A stretch of 64,000 nucleotides of DNA, from assembly GCF_014649655.1 (NCBI RefSeq), contig NZ_BMTL01000015.1, positions 1-64,000 of the forward strand. Reading direction: 5' to 3'. Positions 50,380 to 58,817 of the stretch are shown piece after piece. A program made the position numbers and the translations under genes. Under the pieces are notes generated by a model that had not been told where the DNA came from, ran no database searches, and saw only the letters and a program-made list of their open reading frames with translations. The DNA comes from Streptomyces humidus (GTDB lineage: Bacteria; Actinomycetota; Actinomycetes; Streptomycetales; Streptomycetaceae). Within the stretch, counting starts at the first letter, position 1. Each line of letters opens with the position of its first letter.

Positions 50380-51711
50380 ATGCCCAACACGAAGCGTCGG
50401 CGGCTCCTTGTCCGAGGCGCGGCGTCCGCCCTCGCCATCACCCTCGGCGCCACCGCACTCGCCGCCTGCGGCTCGTCCGACGACGACGGCGGCACCGCGT
50501 CCGGCCCTGTCTCGCTCACCTACTGGACGTGGACGCCCGGCATGGACAAGGTCGTGGACCTGTGGAACAAGGGCCAGGGCAAGAAGGACCGGATCACCGT
50601 CACGGTGAAGAAGCAGGCGTCCGGCGACACCCTGATCACCAAGATCCTCACCGCGCACAAGGCCGGCAAGGCCCCGGACCTGGTGCAGGCCGAGTACCAG
50701 GCGCTGCCGACGCTGGTCAGCAATGACGCGCTGGCGGACATAGCGAAGAACGTCGGGGACGCGAGAGCCAAGTTCGCCGACGGCGTCTGGCAGCAGACGA
50801 CGCTCGGCACGGACGCCGTCTACGCCGTGCCGCAGGACATCGGCCCGATGATGTTCTACTACCGCGCGGACCTCTTCAAGAAGTACGGCCTGACGGTCCC
50901 CGCCACCTGGGAGCAGTTCGCCGAGACCGCGCGCGCACTGAAGAAGAAGTCCCCCGGCACGGACCTGACCACGTTCTCCGCCAGCGACTCGGGCCTCTTC
51001 GCGGGCCTCGCCCAGCAGGCCGGCGCCAAGTGGTGGACCACCTCCGGGGACAAGTGGAAGGTCGCCATCGACGACGCGGCCACCAAGAAGGTCGCCGACT
51101 TCTGGGGCGGCCTCGTCAAGGAGGGCGCCGTCGACAACCAGCCCATGTACACCCCGGCCTGGAACAAGGCGCTCGACACCGGCAAGCAGATCGCCTGGGT
51201 CTCCGCCGTGTGGGCCCCCGGCACCCTGACCACCGCCGCGCCCGACACCAAGGGCAAGTGGGCCATGGCCCCGCTCCCCCAGTGGTCCGACGGCGAGAAC
51301 GTCACCGGCAGCTGGGGCGGCTCCTCCACCGCGGTGACGACGGACTCGAAGCACAAGGAGGCCGCCGCGAAGTTCGCCGCCTGGCTGAACACCGACGGCG
51401 ACGCCCTGAACGCGCTGGCCAAGGAGGGCGGCATCTACCCCGCCTCCACCTCCGCCCAGCTCAGCGGCGCCTTCACCACCCCGCCGGACTTTTTCTCGAA
51501 CCAGGCGGACTTCTACGCCCTGGCCGCCAAGATCGCCAGGACGACGGCGCCCTCGGCCTGGGGCCCGAACGTGAACGTGGCCTACACGACCTTCAACGAC
51601 GCCTTCGGCGCCGCCGCCAAGGACAGGTCGGACTTCTCCGCCGCCCTGGCGAAGATGCAGTCGGCCACCGTCGCCGACATGAAGAAGCAGGGCTTCGAGG
51701 TCTCCGAGTGA
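50380..51711 (+). CDS. ABC transporter sugar-binding lipoprotein
   Basis: A 443-residue extracytoplasmic solute-binding protein of family 1. The lipoprotein signal ends L-A-A-C with the lipidated Cys at residue 30 after an Arg-rich N-region. The remaining domain has the alternating alpha/beta pattern of sugar-binding proteins, starting L-T-Y-W-T-W-T. It would deliver galacto-oligosaccharides to the permeases encoded next. The permease start overlaps its stop by 4 bases. No ATPase gene is adjacent; such systems share an MsiK-type ATPase encoded elsewhere. Confidence 0.92.
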   Translation: MPNTKRRRLLVRGAASALAITLGATALAACGSSDDDGGTASGPVSLTYWTWTPGMDKVVDLWNKGQGKKDRITVTVKKQASGDTLITKILTAHKAGKAPDLVQAEYQALPTLVSNDALADIAKNVGDARAKFADGVWQQTTLGTDAVYAVPQDIGPMMFYYRADLFKKYGLTVPATWEQFAETARALKKKSPGTDLTTFSASDSGLFAGLAQQAGAKWWTTSGDKWKVAIDDAATKKVADFWGGLVKEGAVDNQPMYTPAWNKALDTGKQIAWVSAVWAPGTLTTAAPDTKGKWAMAPLPQWSDGENVTGSWGGSSTAVTTDSKHKEAAAKFAAWLNTDGDALNALAKEGGIYPASTSAQLSGAFTTPPDFFSNQADFYALAAKIARTTAPSAWGPNVNVAYTTFNDAFGAAAKDRSDFSAALAKMQSATVADMKKQGFEVSE

Positions 51712-52634
51712 CCACCGCACACCGCCGGAAGTCGTACGGGGTCAAGGGAGCCCCGTACGGCTTCCTCCTCCCGGCGACGATCCTCTTCGCCCTGTTCTTC
51801 GCGCTGCCCATCGGGTACGCGGTCTGGCTCAGCCTCCACAAGGTGCGCGTCGTCGGGCTCGGCCTGGGCTCGGGCGCCCGCAGCGAGGTCTGGGCCGGCG
51901 TCGAGAACTACACCGACGCCTTCACCGACAGCGAGCTGCTCGACGGCGCGCTGCGCGTCCTCGGCTACGGCTGCATCGTCGTCCCGGTGATGCTCGGCCT
52001 GGCACTGCTGTTCGCGCTGATGCTCGACTCCGACCGGGTGCGGCTCGCCCCGTTCACCCGGCTCGCGATCTTCCTGCCGTACGCCATCCCGGGCGTCGTG
52101 GCCGCGCTGCTGTGGGGCTTCCTCTACCTGCCGGACGTCAGCCCCTTCTACTACGTCCTCCAGAAGCTGGGCATGCCGCAGCCCGACCTGCTGGACGGCG
52201 GCCCGCTGTACCTCGCCCTGTCGAACATCGCGATCTGGGGCGGCACCGGCTTCAACATGATCGTCATCTACACCGCGCTGCAGGCCGTCCCGGCCGAGGT
52301 GTACGAGGCGGCGAAGCTGGACGGCGCCACCCCGCTGCAGATCGCGCTGAGGATCAAGATCCCGATGGTGGCGCCCTCGCTGGTGCTGACCTTCTTCTTC
52401 TCGATCATCGCCACGCTCCAGGTGTTCAGTGAACCGACCACCCTCAAGCCCCTCACCAACTCCGTGTCCACGACCTGGAGTCCGCTGATGAAGGTGTACC
52501 GGGACGCGTTCGGCACCGGGGACGTCCACCAGGCGGCCGCCGAGGCCGTGATCATCGCCCTCGCCACGCTGGTGCTGTCCTTCGGCTTCCTGCGGGGCGC
52601 GAACCGTCGCAACAAGCAGGAGGCAGCGCGATGA
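51708..52634 (+). CDS. ABC sugar transporter permease (MalF-like)
   Basis: A 308-residue inner membrane permease with six helices. The EAA loop is seen as E-V-Y-E-A-A-K-L-D-G-A-T-P-L-Q near residue 200. The GTG at 51708 overlaps the binding-protein stop (GTGA), and the gene itself overlaps the next permease by 4 bases, so all three are translationally coupled. It is one half of the galacto-oligosaccharide import channel. Confidence 0.93.
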   Translation: MTTAHRRKSYGVKGAPYGFLLPATILFALFFALPIGYAVWLSLHKVRVVGLGLGSGARSEVWAGVENYTDAFTDSELLDGALRVLGYGCIVVPVMLGLALLFALMLDSDRVRLAPFTRLAIFLPYAIPGVVAALLWGFLYLPDVSPFYYVLQKLGMPQPDLLDGGPLYLALSNIAIWGGTGFNMIVIYTALQAVPAEVYEAAKLDGATPLQIALRIKIPMVAPSLVLTFFFSIIATLQVFSEPTTLKPLTNSVSTTWSPLMKVYRDAFGTGDVHQAAAEAVIIALATLVLSFGFLRGANRRNKQEAAR

Positions 52635-53536
52635 GTTCTCTTGCCGTCCACCAGGTCCCGTCGGCGGCCGGCGCCACGGGCGCGGCCCGCGGCCGTCCGC
52701 CGCTGCGCCGCCGGATCGCGCTGGTCCCCACCCTCACCCTGCTGCTGGGGGCGCTCTACTGCCTGCTCCCGGTGGCCTGGGTGGTGATCGCGTCCACCAA
52801 GTCCGGGCGCGAACTGTTCACCACGTTCACGTTCCTGCCGGGCACGGGCTTCGCCGACAACCTCAGGGACCTCGACGCCTACCGCGACGGCGTCTACTGG
52901 CAGTGGATGGGCAACTCCGCCCTCTACGCCGGTCTGGGCGCGCTGCTGTCGACGTGCGTGTCGGCGTTCAGCGGATACGCGCTGGCGACGTACCGCTTCC
53001 GAGGCCGCGAGACGATGTTCAACATCCTGCTGGCGGGCGTGCTGATGCCGCCGATCATCCTCGCCGTTCCGCAGTACCTGCTGATGGCGAAGGCGGGCCT
53101 CACCGACTCGTACTGGGCCGTGCTGCTGCCGCAGGTCCTCTCCCCCTACGGGGTCTACCTCGCGCGCATCTACGCCGCGGCGGCCGTCCCGGACGACGTG
53201 GTGGAGGCCGGGCGGATGGACGGGGCGAGCGAGTGGCGGATCTTCACCCGGATCGCCCTGCCGATGATGGTCCCGGGGCTGGTCACGGTGTTCCTGTTCC
53301 AGTTCGTGGCCGTGTGGAACAACTTCCTGCTGCCGTACATCATGCTGAGCGACGACGAGAAGTTCCCGATCACCCTCGGCCTGTTCACCCTCCTCGAACA
53401 GGGCGCCAACACCCCGGCGCTGTACACGCTGGTGATCACCGGCGCGTTCCTCGCGGTGATCCCGCTCGTGGCGCTCTTCCTGGTCGTCCAGCGGTTCTGG
53501 AGCCTGGATCTGCTCTCCGGAGCCGTAAAGTCGTGA
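52631..53536 (+). CDS. ABC sugar transporter permease (MalG-like)
   Basis: A 301-residue second permease with six helices and the EAA loop D-V-V-E-A-G-R-M-D-G-A-S-E near residue 195. The ATG overlaps the preceding stop by 4 bases. Together with the preceding permease it forms the membrane channel of the importer. Confidence 0.93.
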   Translation: MSSLAVHQVPSAAGATGAARGRPPLRRRIALVPTLTLLLGALYCLLPVAWVVIASTKSGRELFTTFTFLPGTGFADNLRDLDAYRDGVYWQWMGNSALYAGLGALLSTCVSAFSGYALATYRFRGRETMFNILLAGVLMPPIILAVPQYLLMAKAGLTDSYWAVLLPQVLSPYGVYLARIYAAAAVPDDVVEAGRMDGASEWRIFTRIALPMMVPGLVTVFLFQFVAVWNNFLLPYIMLSDDEKFPITLGLFTLLEQGANTPALYTLVITGAFLAVIPLVALFLVVQRFWSLDLLSGAVKS

Positions 53537-53538
53537 CC

Positions 53539-54567
53539 ATGAACCATGGGGCCGGGGGCCGGCGCAGACCGCCGACCATCCACGACGTGGCGCGGGAGGC
53601 GGGCGTCTCGCGCGGCACCGTCTCGCGCGTGCTCAACGGCGGGCACTACGTCAGTCCGACCGCGGCCGAGGCGGTCAACGCCGCCATCCGCAGAACGGGT
53701 TACGTCGTGAACCGGCACGCCCGCTCACTGATCACCGGCCGTTCCGACTCCGTGGGCTTCCTGCTGACGGAGCCGCAGGAGCGGTTCTTCGAGGACCCCA
53801 ACTTCAACGTGCTGCTGCGCGGCTGCACCCAGGCGCTGGCCGCGCACGACGTCCCCCTGCTGCTGATGCTGGCCGGGACCGAGGACGAGCGGCGGCGCAT
53901 CACGCGGTACATCACCGCCGGGCACGTCGACGGGGTGCTGCTGGTCTCCAGTCACTCCGGCGACCCGATCGCGACGGAGCTGCGCGAGGCGGGCGTGCCG
54001 CTGGTCGCGTGCGGCAAGCCGATCGGGATCGGGTCCAAGGTGAGCTACGTGGCCGCCGACGACCGCGACGGCGCCCGGGACATGGTGCGCCATCTGCTCG
54101 CGCAGGGCCGTCGGCGCGTCGGCGTGGTCACCGGGCCGCTGGACACCCCCGGCGGTGTGGAGCGGCTGGCCGGCTACCGGGAGGTGCTCGCCGAGGCGGG
54201 CGTCGCGTACGACGAGCGGATCGTGGTCTCCGGCGACTACAGCCGGGCCAGCGGCGAGGCGGGCGCGGAGCGGCTGCTGGCGCAGGCGCCGGACCTCGAC
54301 GCGGTGTTCGTGGCGTCCGACCTGATGGCGCAGGGCGTGCTCACGGCGCTGCACCGGGCGGGCCGGCGGGTGCCGGAGGACGTCGCGGTGGGCGGTTTCG
54401 ACGACTCCCCCGCGGCGACCGCGGCCAGCCCGTCCCTCACCACCATCCGCCAGCCCTGGGACCGCATCAGCAGCGAGATGGTCCGGGTGCTGCTCGCCCA
54501 GATCGGGGGCGAGGATCCTGCCGCGGTGATCCTGCCGACGGAGCTGGTCAAGCGCGAGTCGACCTGA
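53539..54567 (+). CDS. LacI family transcriptional regulator
   Basis: A 342-residue LacI protein: HTH at about residues 11-30 (P-T-I-H-D-V-A-R-E-A-G-V-S-R-G-T-V-S-R-V-L-N-G), hinge helix near 57, and a periplasmic-binding-protein-like sensor domain at about 65-340. It is the last gene of the ABC operon and probably represses it and the divergent GH42-GH53 genes through the palindrome at 50264-50279, with galactose or galactobiose as inducer. A GTG at 53533 overlapping the permease stop is an alternative start. Confidence 0.9.
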   Translation: MNHGAGGRRRPPTIHDVAREAGVSRGTVSRVLNGGHYVSPTAAEAVNAAIRRTGYVVNRHARSLITGRSDSVGFLLTEPQERFFEDPNFNVLLRGCTQALAAHDVPLLLMLAGTEDERRRITRYITAGHVDGVLLVSSHSGDPIATELREAGVPLVACGKPIGIGSKVSYVAADDRDGARDMVRHLLAQGRRRVGVVTGPLDTPGGVERLAGYREVLAEAGVAYDERIVVSGDYSRASGEAGAERLLAQAPDLDAVFVASDLMAQGVLTALHRAGRRVPEDVAVGGFDDSPAATAASPSLTTIRQPWDRISSEMVRVLLAQIGGEDPAAVILPTELVKREST

Positions 54568-54568
54568 G

Positions 54569-54608
54569 GGGCGCCGCCGCCCGCCCGGGCCCCCGAGCGG
54601 CGGCGCCC
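54569..54608 (+). terminator. GC-rich hairpin after lacI
   Basis: Twelve-base arms GGGCGCCGCCGC (54569-54580) and GCGGCGGCGCCC (54597-54608) with a 16-base loop start 1 base after the stop codon. No U-tract follows. The rest of the 242-base gap to 54809 shows nothing recognisable. Confidence 0.6.
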
Positions 54609-54809
54609 GCCTCGCGCCCCTCGGGTCCGCCGCGGCACGCGCCCACGTGGCGGCCCCGTGCGAAGCGACGGGGCCGGCGAGGTGGGTTCCTGCGTCGGTT
54701 CGGCCCAACCGGTCAGGATCGGAGAAGCCGTCCGGCCCTTCCCCGGCCTAGCGTGAGACGTGCGAGCACACGGACGTGTTCGTACGCACCGCACACCGAG
54801 GAGAACGCC

Positions 54810-55160
54810 ATGGCAGCCGGCCTGCAGACCGTCATCTACCCCGTCAAGGACCTCGACCGGGCCAAGGCCCTGTTCAGCGCGCTGCTGGAGGTCGAGCCGT
54901 ACGCCGACGAGCCCTATTACGTCGGCTTCAAGGCCGCAGGCCAGGACGTCGGTCTCGACCCCAGCGGGCACGCCAAGGGCATGACCGGGCCCGTTCCCTA
55001 CTGGCACGTCACGGATCTGCGCGAGCGGCTCGCGGCGCTGCTGGCGGCGGGCGCGGAGCTGCTGGAGGACGCCCATGACGTCGGCGGCGGCAGGCTGATC
55101 GCCTCCGTGAAGGACGCCGACGGCAACCTGGTGGGGCTGCTCCAGGATCCTGCCGCCTGA
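54810..55160 (+). CDS. Glyoxalase/bleomycin-resistance-fold (VOC) protein
   Basis: A 116-residue single VOC domain with two beta-alpha-beta-beta-beta halves: V-I-Y-P-V-K-D-L-D-R-A-K-A-L-F near the start and P-Y-W-H-V-T-D-L-R-E-R-L near residue 62. Metal ligand positions are not conserved well enough to name an enzyme. GAGGAG lies upstream of the ATG. A MarR gene follows on the same strand, 74 bp away. Confidence 0.83.
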   Translation: MAAGLQTVIYPVKDLDRAKALFSALLEVEPYADEPYYVGFKAAGQDVGLDPSGHAKGMTGPVPYWHVTDLRERLAALLAAGAELLEDAHDVGGGRLIASVKDADGNLVGLLQDPAA

Positions 55161-55199
55161 GCACGGTCCGCCGTCCGCCCGCACCACACTGGTTGCACC

Positions 55200-55228
55200 T
55201 TCAACGAATTGCCGGTCGGTGTTACCGT
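55200..55228 (+). promoter_or_regulatory. Promoter of the MarR gene, probably leaderless
   Basis: TTCAAC (55200-55205) and TACCGT (55223-55228) have a 17-base spacer, and the ATG at 55235 is 7 bases after the -10, where transcription would start. No ribosome site is visible. TTGCACCTTCAA (55193-55204), a TTG-N6-CAA repeat typical of MarR operators, overlaps the -35. Confidence 0.5.
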
Positions 55229-55234
55229 GCGGGT

Positions 55235-55627
55235 ATGGCAGCGAAGACGGCCGGGGCGGGCCTCGAGGAGCGGTGGCGGGACATCCTGTCGGTGCACGCG
55301 CGCACGATGTGCCAGATCGATCGGGCGCTCCATCCGCACGGCCTCGGCGCGAGCGACTTCGAGGTCCTCGACGTCCTCGCCTCCGAGGCGCCCCGGGAAG
55401 GCGACCGGTGCCGGGTGCAGAACCTCGTCGGACGGGTGCATCTCAGCCAGAGCGCGCTGTCCCGGCTCATCGGCCGCCTGGAGAAGGAAGGCCTGGTGGA
55501 GCGGTCAGTCTGCAGAGAGGACCGACGCGGGGTGTACGTCGCCCTGACCGGCAAGGGCCGTGACCTGCACGCCGAAGTGCTGCCGCTGCAGCGGCAGGTG
55601 CTGGAACGGACGCTGAGCGGGTCCTGA
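55235..55627 (+). CDS. MarR family transcriptional regulator
   Basis: A 130-residue MarR protein with the winged helix (G-R-V-H-L-S-Q-S-A-L-S-R-L-I-G-R-L-E and wing C-R-E-D-R-R-G-V-Y-V) flanked by dimer helices. It is close to the lower size limit of the family but complete. The mRNA is probably leaderless. Whether it controls the preceding VOC gene is unknown; a hairpin follows it. Confidence 0.83.
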   Translation: MAAKTAGAGLEERWRDILSVHARTMCQIDRALHPHGLGASDFEVLDVLASEAPREGDRCRVQNLVGRVHLSQSALSRLIGRLEKEGLVERSVCREDRRGVYVALTGKGRDLHAEVLPLQRQVLERTLSGS

Positions 55628-55641
55628 TCCCGGCGACCGTC

Positions 55642-55669
55642 GGCCCCTGGCCCGCTGCGGCCAGGGGCC
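55642..55669 (+). terminator. Hairpin after the MarR gene
   Basis: Eleven-base perfect arms GGCCCCTGGCC (55642-55652) and GGCCAGGGGCC (55659-55669) with loop CGCTGC, 15 bases after the stop codon. No U-tract. Confidence 0.6.
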
Positions 55670-55798
55670 GCCGCCGGTTTCCGGCCGCCCCGGCGTCGCG
55701 GGCCGTCGAGAGGCGCGTCCCGCCGGAGCGCGGGGCGCTGCCCGCTCCGGGCGGGACCGCGTGCCGGAGGCGCGCGGTCCCCCGTCTCCCGCCGTGCC

Positions 55799-56197
55799 TC
55801 AGCGGACGAGCAGGGTACGCACCCCTTCCGAGGTCAGCGTCAGCGGGTGGTCGCCGGCCGCGTCGATGGAGAGGGAGAGCTCTCCGCTCGGCCACTGCGC
55901 GGCGAGCGCGGCGAGCGGCACCAGACGGTAGCGGTCGATCTCCGGCAGCAGGTCGGCCATCTCCGGCTCGGACGTGAACACCGGCACCACGGGCGCGCCC
56001 CCGGGCTGTTCCAGGACGGGCAGGGCGACCGTGGTCGGGTCGGTGACGTCCTCGTCGGTGGCGTCCTCCGGCACCGGGACGAGCACGTCGCAGTGCGCGA
56101 GCGTGTCCAGTGCGACGGTGTTCTCGGTGTCCTGGGCCAGCGCGTCCAGCGCGAGCGCGGCGGGATTGTTCGAGCGGTCGTGCGCGGGTGTCTCCAT
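55799..56197 (-). CDS. SAV_915 family protein (SseB-like)
   Basis: A 132-residue cytoplasmic protein with the SseB-like pattern: helix A-H-C-D-V-L-V-P-V-P, then V-V-P-V-F-T-S-E-P-E-M and a Leu/Asp-rich tail. Members are widespread in Streptomyces; their function is unknown. GGGAG precedes the ATG at 56197. Confidence 0.72.
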   Translation of the reverse strand: METPAHDRSNNPAALALDALAQDTENTVALDTLAHCDVLVPVPEDATDEDVTDPTTVALPVLEQPGGAPVVPVFTSEPEMADLLPEIDRYRLVPLAALAAQWPSGELSLSIDAAGDHPLTLTSEGVRTLLVR

Positions 56198-56427
56198 GGA
56201 AGCTCCCTGGTAGCGACGGTCCGCCTCGCGTACCCGACCCTGCGCGGCTCAATCCCCCGGCCGGGCGGGAGCGCCTCGTCGTCCGCCTCCCGCGACGGCC
56301 GGACCGCGGCCCGGAGCGGGCGCCGGGCACCGGGCGCCGCTCCATGACATGTGCCTCTCAGCCGCACCGGCGGCTCGTGCCTCGGCTCCGGGCGCCAGGG
56401 TCCCCTGGACGTTCCGGAGCCGGGTGG

Positions 56428-57054
56428 TCACGGCAGGTGACGGCGGGCCGACTCGTTCTCCTGGGCCATCCGCCTGAGCGCCATCAGCGCGGGCTCGAGG
56501 AGGACGGTCAGCAAAAGGGCACGCTCGGCAGCCTCCAACGGGTCGTCGAGTCCGTCGAGTTGGTCGAGATCGAGGACGGCGGTGCGCTCGGCGAGCCGTG
56601 CGTACGGCAGGAGGGTGTGCAGATCGAGCGGGAGGCCGAGGGCGCGCAGGGAGCCGAGGGTCTCGGCGAGGACGGCGCGCGCGGGCGCCGCGTCGTGCAC
56701 GCACCACTCCAACTCCTGGACGAGTGCGGCGACTTCGGCCGACTCGGCCGATTCGGCGGCGCCCTCGGCGGGCTTCCCGCCCACCTGGACGGAGCCCAGG
56801 GCCACCCCGAGCAGAAGGTGGGTGTCGTCCGCGTGTTCCGTGAGGGCGTCGAGCACTTCCCGAGTGGCGCCGACCGACAGACCGCGCACGCCGGTGAGCG
56901 CACGGATCAGCCGAAGCCGGTGCAGGTGCTGGTCGTCGTACTCGGCCTGGGTCGCGGCCGTCTGACGGCCCGGCGGGAGGAGTCCCTCACGGAGGTAGTA
57001 CTTGATCGTCGTCACGGAGACGCCGCTACGGCGGCTCAGTTCGGAGATGCGCAT
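56428..57054 (-). CDS. MerR family transcriptional regulator
   Basis: A 208-residue MerR protein: HTH at 1-70 (M-R-I-S-E-L-S-R-R-S-G-V-S-V-T-T-I-K-Y-Y-L-R-E-G-L-L-P) and a long helical effector region without the Cys typical of metal sensors. It is divergent from an MFS exporter, and the shared gap holds a 45-bp palindrome (57094-57138). It probably senses a toxic organic compound and activates or derepresses the exporter. Confidence 0.87.
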   Translation of the reverse strand: MRISELSRRSGVSVTTIKYYLREGLLPPGRQTAATQAEYDDQHLHRLRLIRALTGVRGLSVGATREVLDALTEHADDTHLLLGVALGSVQVGGKPAEGAAESAESAEVAALVQELEWCVHDAAPARAVLAETLGSLRALGLPLDLHTLLPYARLAERTAVLDLDQLDGLDDPLEAAERALLLTVLLEPALMALRRMAQENESARRHLP

Positions 57055-57093
57055 GCGATCGGCTCCGGTTCGCTGTTCGGCCTTGCCCCGACT

Positions 57094-57138
57094 ATTGGAT
57101 ACCTCTACTCTCCAATATAGAGAGCAGAGGTATCCAAT
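57094..57138. promoter_or_regulatory. 45-bp hyphenated palindrome between MerR and MFS genes
   Basis: Thirteen-base perfect arms ATTGGATACCTCT (57094-57106) and AGAGGTATCCAAT (57126-57138) enclose CTCT/AGAG inner arms, with only one mismatching pair between them. It lies 40 bases from the MerR start and 36 bases from the MFS start. The size and symmetry fit a MerR dimer site in which the promoter is distorted by binding. Confidence 0.7.
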
Positions 57139-57174
57139 GTTCCCATGTGCGTCACCGGAGAGAAGGCATCCGTC

Positions 57175-58620
57175 ATGACCCTGTCCGAGAAGAGCCCGGT
57201 CCTCGACGAGGCCGCCGCCCCGCCGCCCGCGCGCCGTCGCATACCTCTGTGGCTCGCGATCGTCGCCGCGAGCGTGCCGATGTTCATGGTCGCGCTCGAC
57301 AACCTCGTCGTCTCGACGGCCCTGCGCACCCTGGCCGTCGACCTGCGGGCGGACACACAGGAACTCCAGTGGTTCGTCAACGCGTACGTGCTCAGCTTCG
57401 CCTGTCTGCTCATGACCGGCGCCGCGCTCGGCGACCGGTTCGGGCGGCGGCGGGTCTTCGTGGCCGGCATCGCGGTGTTCACCCTGGCCTCCGTCGGCTG
57501 CGGCCTGGCCGACACCAGCGCCCAGCTGATCGCCTTCCGCACGGTCCAGGGGTTCGGCGCGGCGGCCGTCATGCCCCTGTCGCTGACGCTGCTCTCCCAG
57601 GCCGTCCCGGACCGGCTGCGCGGCATGGCGCTGGGCGTGTGGTCCGGGATCAGCGGTCTGGCCGTGGCGATGGGCCCGGTGGTCGGTGGCGCGGTCGTCG
57701 ACGGCCTGGACTGGCGGTGGATCTTCTGGATCAACGTGCCGGTGTGCGTGATCGCGATCCCGCTGGTGCTGTTCGCCCTGCGGGAGAGCTCGCTGCCCGG
57801 CGTCCGGCTCGATCTCGTGGGCATGGTGCTCGCCGCGGCCGGCCTGTGCGCGGCGGTGTGGGCGATCGTGCACGGCGAGCCGGACGGCTGGACGTCGGCG
57901 AAGGTGCTGGGCGCGTTCGCGGCGGGCGTGGCGCTGCTGGCCGCGTTCGTCGCCTGGGAGGCGCGGACTCCGGCGCCGATGCTGCCGCTGTCGTTCTACC
58001 GGGCGCGGTCCTTCACCCTCACCAACGTCGTCTCGGCGACCATGTACTTCGGCGTCTTCGGCTCCTTGTTCCTGCTGGCCCAGTACCTCCAGATCGTGCC
58101 CGCGCGCACCCCGCTGGAGGCCGGCGTGCGCACCCTGGCCTGGACGCTGATGCCGATGTTCGTCGCCCCCGTCGCCGGACTGCTGACGGACAGGGTGGGC
58201 GGCGGCCGGCTGATGGCCCTGGGCCTGCTCCTCCAGGGAGTCGGCCTGGGCTGGATCAACCTGGTCTCCGGCGTCGACACGGAGTACTCCTCACTGGTCG
58301 CACCGATGATCGTGGCCGGCGCCGGCATGGGCCTCGTGTTCGCCCCGACGGCGGCGGTCGTGCTCGGCTCGGTCCCCCGGCACCACGCGGGCAAGGCGTC
58401 CGGCGCCAACACGACCGTCCGTGAGATCGGCGGCGCCCTCGGCATCGCCGTGCTGAGCACGGTGTTCGTGGCCCACGGCAGCACACGGGACCCGCAGCAG
58501 TTCGTGGACGGGCTGCATCCCGCGGTGTGGATCGGCGTCGCGGTGGTGTTCGCCGGAGCCCTGTGCGCCCTCGGCATCCCTCGCCGCAACAGCCTTCCGG
58601 CCGGTCCTGACACCCTCTGA
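57175..58620 (+). CDS. MFS transporter, DHA2-type drug exporter (14 helices)
   Basis: A 481-residue major facilitator. Motif A is G-D-R-F-G-R-R-R-V near 80, motif C appears as G-P-V-V-G-G near 170, and the opening F-M-V-A-L-D-N-L-V-V-S-T-A-L is typical of the EmrB/QacA group. It exports hydrophobic compounds with protons. GAGAGAAGG lies upstream of the ATG at 57175; an in-frame ATG at 57145 is less well placed. It is divergent from merR across the 45-bp palindrome. Confidence 0.9.
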   Translation: MTLSEKSPVLDEAAAPPPARRRIPLWLAIVAASVPMFMVALDNLVVSTALRTLAVDLRADTQELQWFVNAYVLSFACLLMTGAALGDRFGRRRVFVAGIAVFTLASVGCGLADTSAQLIAFRTVQGFGAAAVMPLSLTLLSQAVPDRLRGMALGVWSGISGLAVAMGPVVGGAVVDGLDWRWIFWINVPVCVIAIPLVLFALRESSLPGVRLDLVGMVLAAAGLCAAVWAIVHGEPDGWTSAKVLGAFAAGVALLAAFVAWEARTPAPMLPLSFYRARSFTLTNVVSATMYFGVFGSLFLLAQYLQIVPARTPLEAGVRTLAWTLMPMFVAPVAGLLTDRVGGGRLMALGLLLQGVGLGWINLVSGVDTEYSSLVAPMIVAGAGMGLVFAPTAAVVLGSVPRHHAGKASGANTTVREIGGALGIAVLSTVFVAHGSTRDPQQFVDGLHPAVWIGVAVVFAGALCALGIPRRNSLPAGPDTL

Positions 58621-58755
58621 CCGACCGGCCCGGCGGGCGCTTCCGCAGCCCTCGCCCCGACCCCCGCCCAGGCCGTCCACCTGGGCGCCCTCCCCCCGGC
58701 GTCTCCGCTCGCACGCCCCCTCCGCACGCCCCCGCACACCTGAGCGGGGGCCCGC

Positions 58756-58786
58756 TTGAATGATCAGAAATCCCTAGGGTTAGCAT
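58756..58786 (+). promoter_or_regulatory. Promoter of the GAPDH gene
   Basis: TTGAAT (58756-58761) and TAGCAT (58781-58786) with a 19-base spacer, in a stretch much richer in A and T than its surroundings. The 8-bp palindrome CCCTAGGG lies in the spacer. Confidence 0.45.
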
Positions 58787-58817
58787 ATGAGCGCCACCTA
58801 GCTCGAAAGATAGGCCC

